DNA from: Myxococcales bacterium
GTDB lineage: Bacteria; Myxococcota_A; UBA9160; SMWR01
Assembly: GCA_022571825.1 (NCBI GenBank)
Contig: JACZXC010000081.1
Coordinates: 1-9,568, forward strand
DNA: 9,568 nucleotides
Reading direction: 5' to 3'
Part shown: one piece after another, positions 7,010 to 9,568 of the stretch
Numbering within the stretch: the first letter of the stretch is position 1
How the letters are laid out: each line of letters begins with the position of its first letter
Translations under genes and position numbers: made by a program
The notes under the pieces: generated by a model
Told to the model about the DNA's origin: nothing
Seen by the model: the letters and a program-made list of their open reading frames with translations, nothing else
Databases searched by the model: none

Positions 7010-7212
7010 GCCAAAGGCACCATCGGCGGCGGGCGGTAGCGCCCTGAACCGTGGCCCGCGGGCCGACGCTTCCCGATGCGCGGCCCCCTTGTAGCGGTGC
7101 GCTCCGGGATCGGACCGTAGCGGGCGGCGGCGACGCCGCCCGCTTGAATCCCGCGCCTACGGCCCGAAATCCTCCGGAGAGTTGTCATAATCGGGGATTC
7201 TCGGACCCAAAA
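7010..7212. other. Hairpin-rich spacer between the IS91-like transposase and the ISNCY-type element
   Basis: No gene is seen. It holds a small hairpin GGGCG/CGCCC (7031-7044), a perfect 12-bp palindrome GGCCCGCGGGCC (7053-7064) and the strong hairpin at 7119-7144, then AT-richer sequence up to the ISNCY end at 7213. This fits the origin-side end of an IS91-like element followed by a few tens of bases of unknown DNA. Confidence 0.5.
7119..7144 (+). other. Strong hairpin, candidate origin end of the IS91-like element
   Basis: AGCGGGCGGCG (7119-7129) pairs perfectly with 7134-7144 to give an 11-bp stem closed by the stable GCGA tetraloop. It sits about 110 bp after the transposase stop. In IS91 and ISCR elements the replication origin at the 3' end includes such a GC-rich inverted repeat recognised by the HUH transposase. 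No T-run follows, so it is less likely to be a terminator. The adjoining GAAC/GTTC tetranucleotide known for IS91 targets is not clear here. Confidence 0.45.
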
Positions 7213-7225
7213 TGTAGTACCGATT

Positions 7226-7269
7226 TAGAAATGTCCGGTTTCTCCAAAGTAGAAATGTCCGCTTTCTCC
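7226..7269 (+). repeat. Left end of the ISNCY-type element: two tandem copies of a 20-bp motif
   Basis: TAGAAATGTCCGGTTTCTCC (7226-7245) and TAGAAATGTCCGCTTTCTCC (7250-7269) differ at one base and are separated by AAAG, giving a 24-bp period. The pair is repeated in inverted orientation at 8644-8688. Paired direct repeats inside a transposon end are usually transposase binding sites. Confidence 0.88.
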
Positions 7270-7273
7270 AGCG

Positions 7274-7294
7274 GCCCGCGGTATCCCCGCGGGC
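7274..7294 (+). promoter_or_regulatory. Hairpin at the start of the ISNCY transposase gene
   Basis: GCCCGCGG (7274-7281) pairs with CCGCGGGC (7287-7294), loop TATCC. The stem ends directly before ATG 7295 and 15 nt before the preferred ATG 7310. In an mRNA entering from outside it would fold next to the translation start and could restrain transposase synthesis, as known for some insertion sequences; that role is inferred. Confidence 0.5.
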
Positions 7295-7309
7295 ATGGAG
7301 ACGGTGACC

Positions 7310-8632
7310 ATGAGCTACGAGGAACTGGACCGCGTGAGCGTGATTGAGCGGGTGATCGAGAGGCGGCTGACGCAGTGTGAGGCTGCGAGGATGCTGGGCT
7401 TGACGAGCCGGCAGGTGCGTCGACTCCGCCGAGCCTACGAGCGGGACGGCCCGGGGGGCTTGGCGTCGAAGCATCGCGGCAGACCCAGCAATCGGCGGCT
7501 GTCGACCGAGCTGCGCCAGGAGGCGCTCGCCAGCGTCCGGTCCCGGTACGAGGGTTTCGGCCCGACCCTCGCACACGAGAAGTTGACGGAGTGGCACGGC
7601 TTGCGGCTCTCGGTCGAGACACTCCGGCACTGGATGATCGAGGACGGTCTTTGGGTACCCCGGGCTCGCCGAGAACCGCGGATCCAGCAGCCTCGGCGCC
7701 GTAGGCCGTGTCGCGGTGAGCTCATCCAGATCGATGGCTCCGACCACGAGTGGTTCGAGGACCGCGCGGCTCGCTGCACCCTGCTGGTGTTCGTCGACGA
7801 CGCAACCGGCGCTTTGATGGAGCTCCTGTTCTGCGAGTCGGAGTCGGCGTTCTCCTACTTCGCGGCGATGCGCTCCTACCTCGAGCAGCACGGCAAGCCG
7901 GTGGCGCTCTACAGCGACAAGGCCGGCGTGTTCCGAGTCAACAAGAAGGAGCCCCACGGCGGGGCTGGAATCACGCAGTTCGGCCGAGCGCTGAGCAGCC
8001 TGAACATCGACATCCTCTGCGCCAACACGCCTGCGGCGAAGGGCCGCGTCGAGCGCGCGCACCTGACGCTGCAAGACCGGCTGGTCAAGGAGCTCCGGCT
8101 GCGCGAGATCAGCGATGTCGAGACCGCCAACGGCTTCGCCCCGGAGTTCATCGCGGACTACAACCGCCGCTTCGCGCGAGCTCCGCGAAGCGAGCATGAT
8201 GCCCACCGTCCCCTGCAGCCGTCCGAGGACCTGGCCCGCGTCTTCAGCTGGCAGGAGACCCGCCTCGTCTCAAACAGCCTGACCCTGAACTACAAGCGGG
8301 TGCTGTACGTCCTCGACCCGACCGAGGCCGCGCGGGAAGCGCGTGGAAAGAGGATTGCCATCGAGGAGCGGGAGGACGGCTCGTTGAGCTTTTGGCACGG
8401 CGAGCACGAGTTGCGGGCAACGGCCTTCCCGAAGGATCACGGCGTACAGCAGGGAGAAGTCATCGAGAACAAGCGGCTCTCGGCTGCGCTGGATTTCATC
8501 AAGGAGAAACAGCGTCAGCGCACCGAAGCCAAGATTGCAAAGCCGTCCACGACCCGGCGGGACGCCCGTCTGCTGCGTGCCGGAACGCCGAAGCAGACCG
8601 CAACGGGCTGCTCCGCAGGGGCCCGACCGTGA
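7310..8632 (+). CDS. ISNCY-family (IS1202-type) DDE transposase
   Basis: 440-residue transposase with an N-terminal helix-turn-helix (about residues 9-45, RRLTQCEAARMLGLTSRQVRRL). An RNase H-like core follows with likely catalytic residues Asp142 in LIQIDGSDHEWF, Asp203 in LYSDKAGVF and Glu248 in AAKGRVERAHLTLQDRLVKELR. This Asp-Asp-Glu layout and the text around each residue are characteristic of the ISNCY/IS1202 group. The C-terminal beta-rich segment (LTLNYKRVLYVLD, IAIEEREDGSLSFWHGEHEL) is also typical. ATG 7310 is preferred because GGAG lies 9 nt upstream; ATG 7295, five codons earlier in frame, directly follows a hairpin and has no such site. The frame is intact and ends 12 bp before the right-end repeat, so the element may be active. 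Confidence 0.92.
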   Translation: MSYEELDRVSVIERVIERRLTQCEAARMLGLTSRQVRRLRRAYERDGPGGLASKHRGRPSNRRLSTELRQEALASVRSRYEGFGPTLAHEKLTEWHGLRLSVETLRHWMIEDGLWVPRARREPRIQQPRRRRPCRGELIQIDGSDHEWFEDRAARCTLLVFVDDATGALMELLFCESESAFSYFAAMRSYLEQHGKPVALYSDKAGVFRVNKKEPHGGAGITQFGRALSSLNIDILCANTPAAKGRVERAHLTLQDRLVKELRLREISDVETANGFAPEFIADYNRRFARAPRSEHDAHRPLQPSEDLARVFSWQETRLVSNSLTLNYKRVLYVLDPTEAAREARGKRIAIEEREDGSLSFWHGEHELRATAFPKDHGVQQGEVIENKRLSAALDFIKEKQRQRTEAKIAKPSTTRRDARLLRAGTPKQTATGCSAGARP

Positions 8633-8643
8633 CGGATTGAAAA

Positions 8644-8688
8644 GGAGACAGCGGACATCTCTACTTTGGAGAAAACCGGACATCTGTA
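8644..8688 (-). repeat. Right end of the ISNCY-type element: inverted pair of the 20-bp motif
   Basis: Read on the minus strand, the outer copy (8688-8668) differs from the left outer copy by two substitutions and one extra T. The inner copy (8663-8644, TAGAGATGTCCGCTGTCTCC) differs from the left inner copy at two bases. The AAAG spacer is conserved. The G-versus-C difference after ATGTCCG, which separates outer from inner copies on the left, is kept on the right. Confidence 0.88.
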
Positions 8689-8701
8689 CTTTGCACCGAC
8701 A

Positions 8702-9011
8702 TCGAGCGAAAACGCAGCTTGGATGCCCTATCCCCTTTTGCTCGTCCTGTTCTTTTTTGCCGCCGCGGCAGGAATCCTCGGGCCGGGTTCGGGATCGCTG
8801 CGCCGCCGCCGGAGTTCCCGATCGGGCGGGCAGGCTCCACACCGAGTTGCGTCTTGAGTGTCAAGGCGTGGTGCGCTTGTTGGTTGATGCTGAACGCGTC
8901 CGGCACCGCGTCTCACCGGCAGGTTCGCCTGTAAGTCTTCGCGATCTTGATGTTACCCGCCTCTCTCGCCGAGCTTGCGGGAGGAACGAGCGCGCTGTTG
9001 GGGCGCTGAGG
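8702..9011. other. Unassigned DNA between the ISNCY-type element and the exported-protein gene
   Basis: About 310 bp with no gene I can support. A 44-codon frame from ATG 8723 to 8857 starts with a hydrophobic run (MPYPLLLVLFFFAAAAG) like a signal peptide or single membrane helix, but it has no clear ribosome binding site and its remainder is arginine-rich GC filler. It may be the stub of a broken gene or chance. A 7-bp hairpin, CTCTCGC (8963-8969) / GCGGGAG (8977-8983), includes one G-T pair and lacks a T-run. Confidence 0.4.
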
Positions 9012-9041
9012 TTGAATCATTCTTGGAGCCGGTGTTAGAAT
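9012..9041 (+). promoter_or_regulatory. Sigma70-like promoter for the exported-protein gene
   Basis: TTGAAT (9012-9017) and TAGAAT (9036-9041) are separated by 18 bp and each match the housekeeping consensus at four or five of six bases. They lie in a locally AT-richer patch. Transcription would begin near 9048, leaving a leader of about 67 nt before ATG 9115. Two in-frame TGA codons at 9007 and 9013 show that the gene itself begins downstream. Confidence 0.5.
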
Positions 9042-9114
9042 GAGCGCCCCTCGTTGGAATGGATCTCCAGCCCAACGGGAATCGAGCCAGCTGTTGCGGA
9101 ACTTGGGGGAGTCG

Positions 9115-9568
9115 ATGCTCAGGATGATCTCGTGGAATCAGGGATTCGCTCGGTTCACGGTGCTGTGCGTGCTCTCGGCAGGATTCGGGTGGACGGCGTC
9201 GGCAACCCCCGTCGACACGCCTCCTTTCGATGCACCGCCGGTCGCGACTCCACCCGTCGAAGGAGTTCCGGCGGAGACACCTCCCGTCGATGCCCCTCCG
9301 TTCACTGCGCCACCGGTCGGCATTCCGTCCGCCGATCCAGCGCACGGCGATGTGCCTATGGTCGAGGCTCCGGTGGACTTCGAGAAACAGGACGGCCATA
9401 TCAGCATCGAGATCACTCATCCGCGCTCCGACGAGTTGGGGCTCACGGGTGCTTTTTTGTCGATCCAGTTGAACCCGGGCAACGGTGAGGGGCCCGATAT
9501 GACGCACGCCGACGTGCCGTTCCAGCGCACTCGGGAGATATCGTTACCCGCAATGTGGCAACGTCGTG
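9115..9568 (+). CDS. Proline-rich exported protein of unknown function (5' part)
   Basis: The frame stays open from ATG 9115 to the right edge (151 complete codons). The N terminus looks like a signal peptide: MLRMISWNQGFARF, hydrophobic TVLCVLSAGFGWTASA, probable cleavage after ASA near residue 30. Residues about 31-70 are a low-complexity run built on (T/A)PP(V/F)(D/E/T/G), for example TPPFDAPPVATPPVEG and TPPVDAPPFTAPPVG, a flexible acidic proline-rich linker as often seen in cell-envelope proteins. From about residue 83 a non-repetitive segment begins (VDFEKQDGHISIEITHPRSDELGL) that could be a beta-rich domain. I do not recognise the family. GGGGGAG at 9105-9111 leaves only 3 nt to ATG 9115; ATG 9124, two codons later in frame (13-nt gap), is possible and would also keep the signal peptide. 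ATG 9040 overlaps the predicted -10 box and is unlikely. Confidence 0.75.
   Translation, partial: MLRMISWNQGFARFTVLCVLSAGFGWTASATPVDTPPFDAPPVATPPVEGVPAETPPVDAPPFTAPPVGIPSADPAHGDVPMVEAPVDFEKQDGHISIEITHPRSDELGLTGAFLSIQLNPGNGEGPDMTHADVPFQRTREISLPAMWQRR

Larger units (their letters stand above)
5346..7144 (+). mobile_element. IS91-like rolling-circle element, decayed, ends uncertain
   Basis: Region defined by an IS91-family transposase pseudogene and a downstream hairpin cluster. Elements of this family lack terminal inverted repeats and make no target duplication, moving by a rolling-circle mechanism from an origin end 3' of the transposase to a terminator end 5' of it. The 3' limit given is the strong hairpin at 7119-7144; the 5' limit is simply the first codon of the transposase. 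True ends could extend into 4942-5345 and to about 7212. Confidence 0.6.
7213..8701 (+). mobile_element. ISNCY (IS1202-type) insertion sequence, apparently complete
   Basis: About 1.49 kb with one intact transposase. The ends are inverted: each is proposed to start TGT, and at both ends exactly 20 nt separate the TGT from an ATGTCCGG core portion, 26 nt in all to the end of CCGG. Inside lies a long inverted repeat of about 44 bp (7226-7269 against 8644-8688). The outermost TGT boundary is inferred; the outer 14 or so bases match poorly between ends. No target duplication is visible beside 7213 and 8701, so either the insertion is old, the flanks were rearranged, or the ends are misplaced. Confidence 0.75.

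Noticed and set aside
7186..8728. Search for a long target duplication flanking the ISNCY-type element, as known for IS1202
   Set aside because: The 27 bases on each side of 7213 and 8701 do not match beyond scattered positions, so no duplication is claimed.
1..9568. CRISPR array, toxin-antitoxin pair, defence genes or integron
   Set aside because: No regularly spaced repeats with unique spacers, no integrase, and no small gene pairs with such domains were seen; the only tandem array is the 7-bp repeat at 2063-2104.

Overview
The window comes from a GC-rich bacterial chromosome (by eye about two thirds G+C). The host genes are ordinary metabolic ones: the end of leuC with leuD, a crotonase-family enoyl-CoA hydratase, a DUF1499 membrane protein and the start of a proline-rich exported protein. 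These gene types, together with the IS families present, fit a proteobacterial or myxobacterial/'deltaproteobacterial'-type genome. No rRNA, tRNA or marker protein fixes the lineage, so this is a weak inference.

Layout. Positions 1-1021 hold the 3' end of leuC and complete leuD, coupled by a one-base stop/start overlap (leucine biosynthesis). A hairpin-rich gap at 1022-1203 separates leuD from a convergent enoyl-CoA hydratase gene (1204-1977, minus strand). The roughly 200-bp divergent gap (1978-2180) carries a 42-bp array of six 7-bp units (CAGCGNN). It leads into a DUF1499 membrane-protein gene (2181-2936, plus strand).

From 2932 to 8701 the window is accessory DNA: three unrelated transposable elements in a row, all with transposases on the plus strand. 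(1) An IS1634-family element (about 2938-4935) has clear terminal inverted repeats and an apparent 6-bp palindromic target duplication, GCTAGC, that contains the stop codon of the DUF1499 gene, so that gene looks intact. (2) A decayed IS91-like (HUH, rolling-circle) transposase (5346-7009) is broken by a frameshift next to its presumed catalytic tyrosine; a strong hairpin about 110 bp downstream could be its origin end. (3) An ISNCY/IS1202-type element (about 7213-8701) has an intact DDE transposase and unusual ends, each with two tandem copies of a roughly 20-bp motif.

After about 300 bp of unassigned DNA, a sigma70-like promoter (9012-9041) precedes an exported protein with a TPPV/APPF-type low-complexity segment, which runs off the right edge.

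I see no defence system, biosynthetic cluster, CRISPR array or other clearly new multi-gene system. The points most worth a second look are the insertion exactly at a stop codon, the duplicated binding-site-like motifs in the ISNCY ends, the heptamer array, and the truncated secreted protein.
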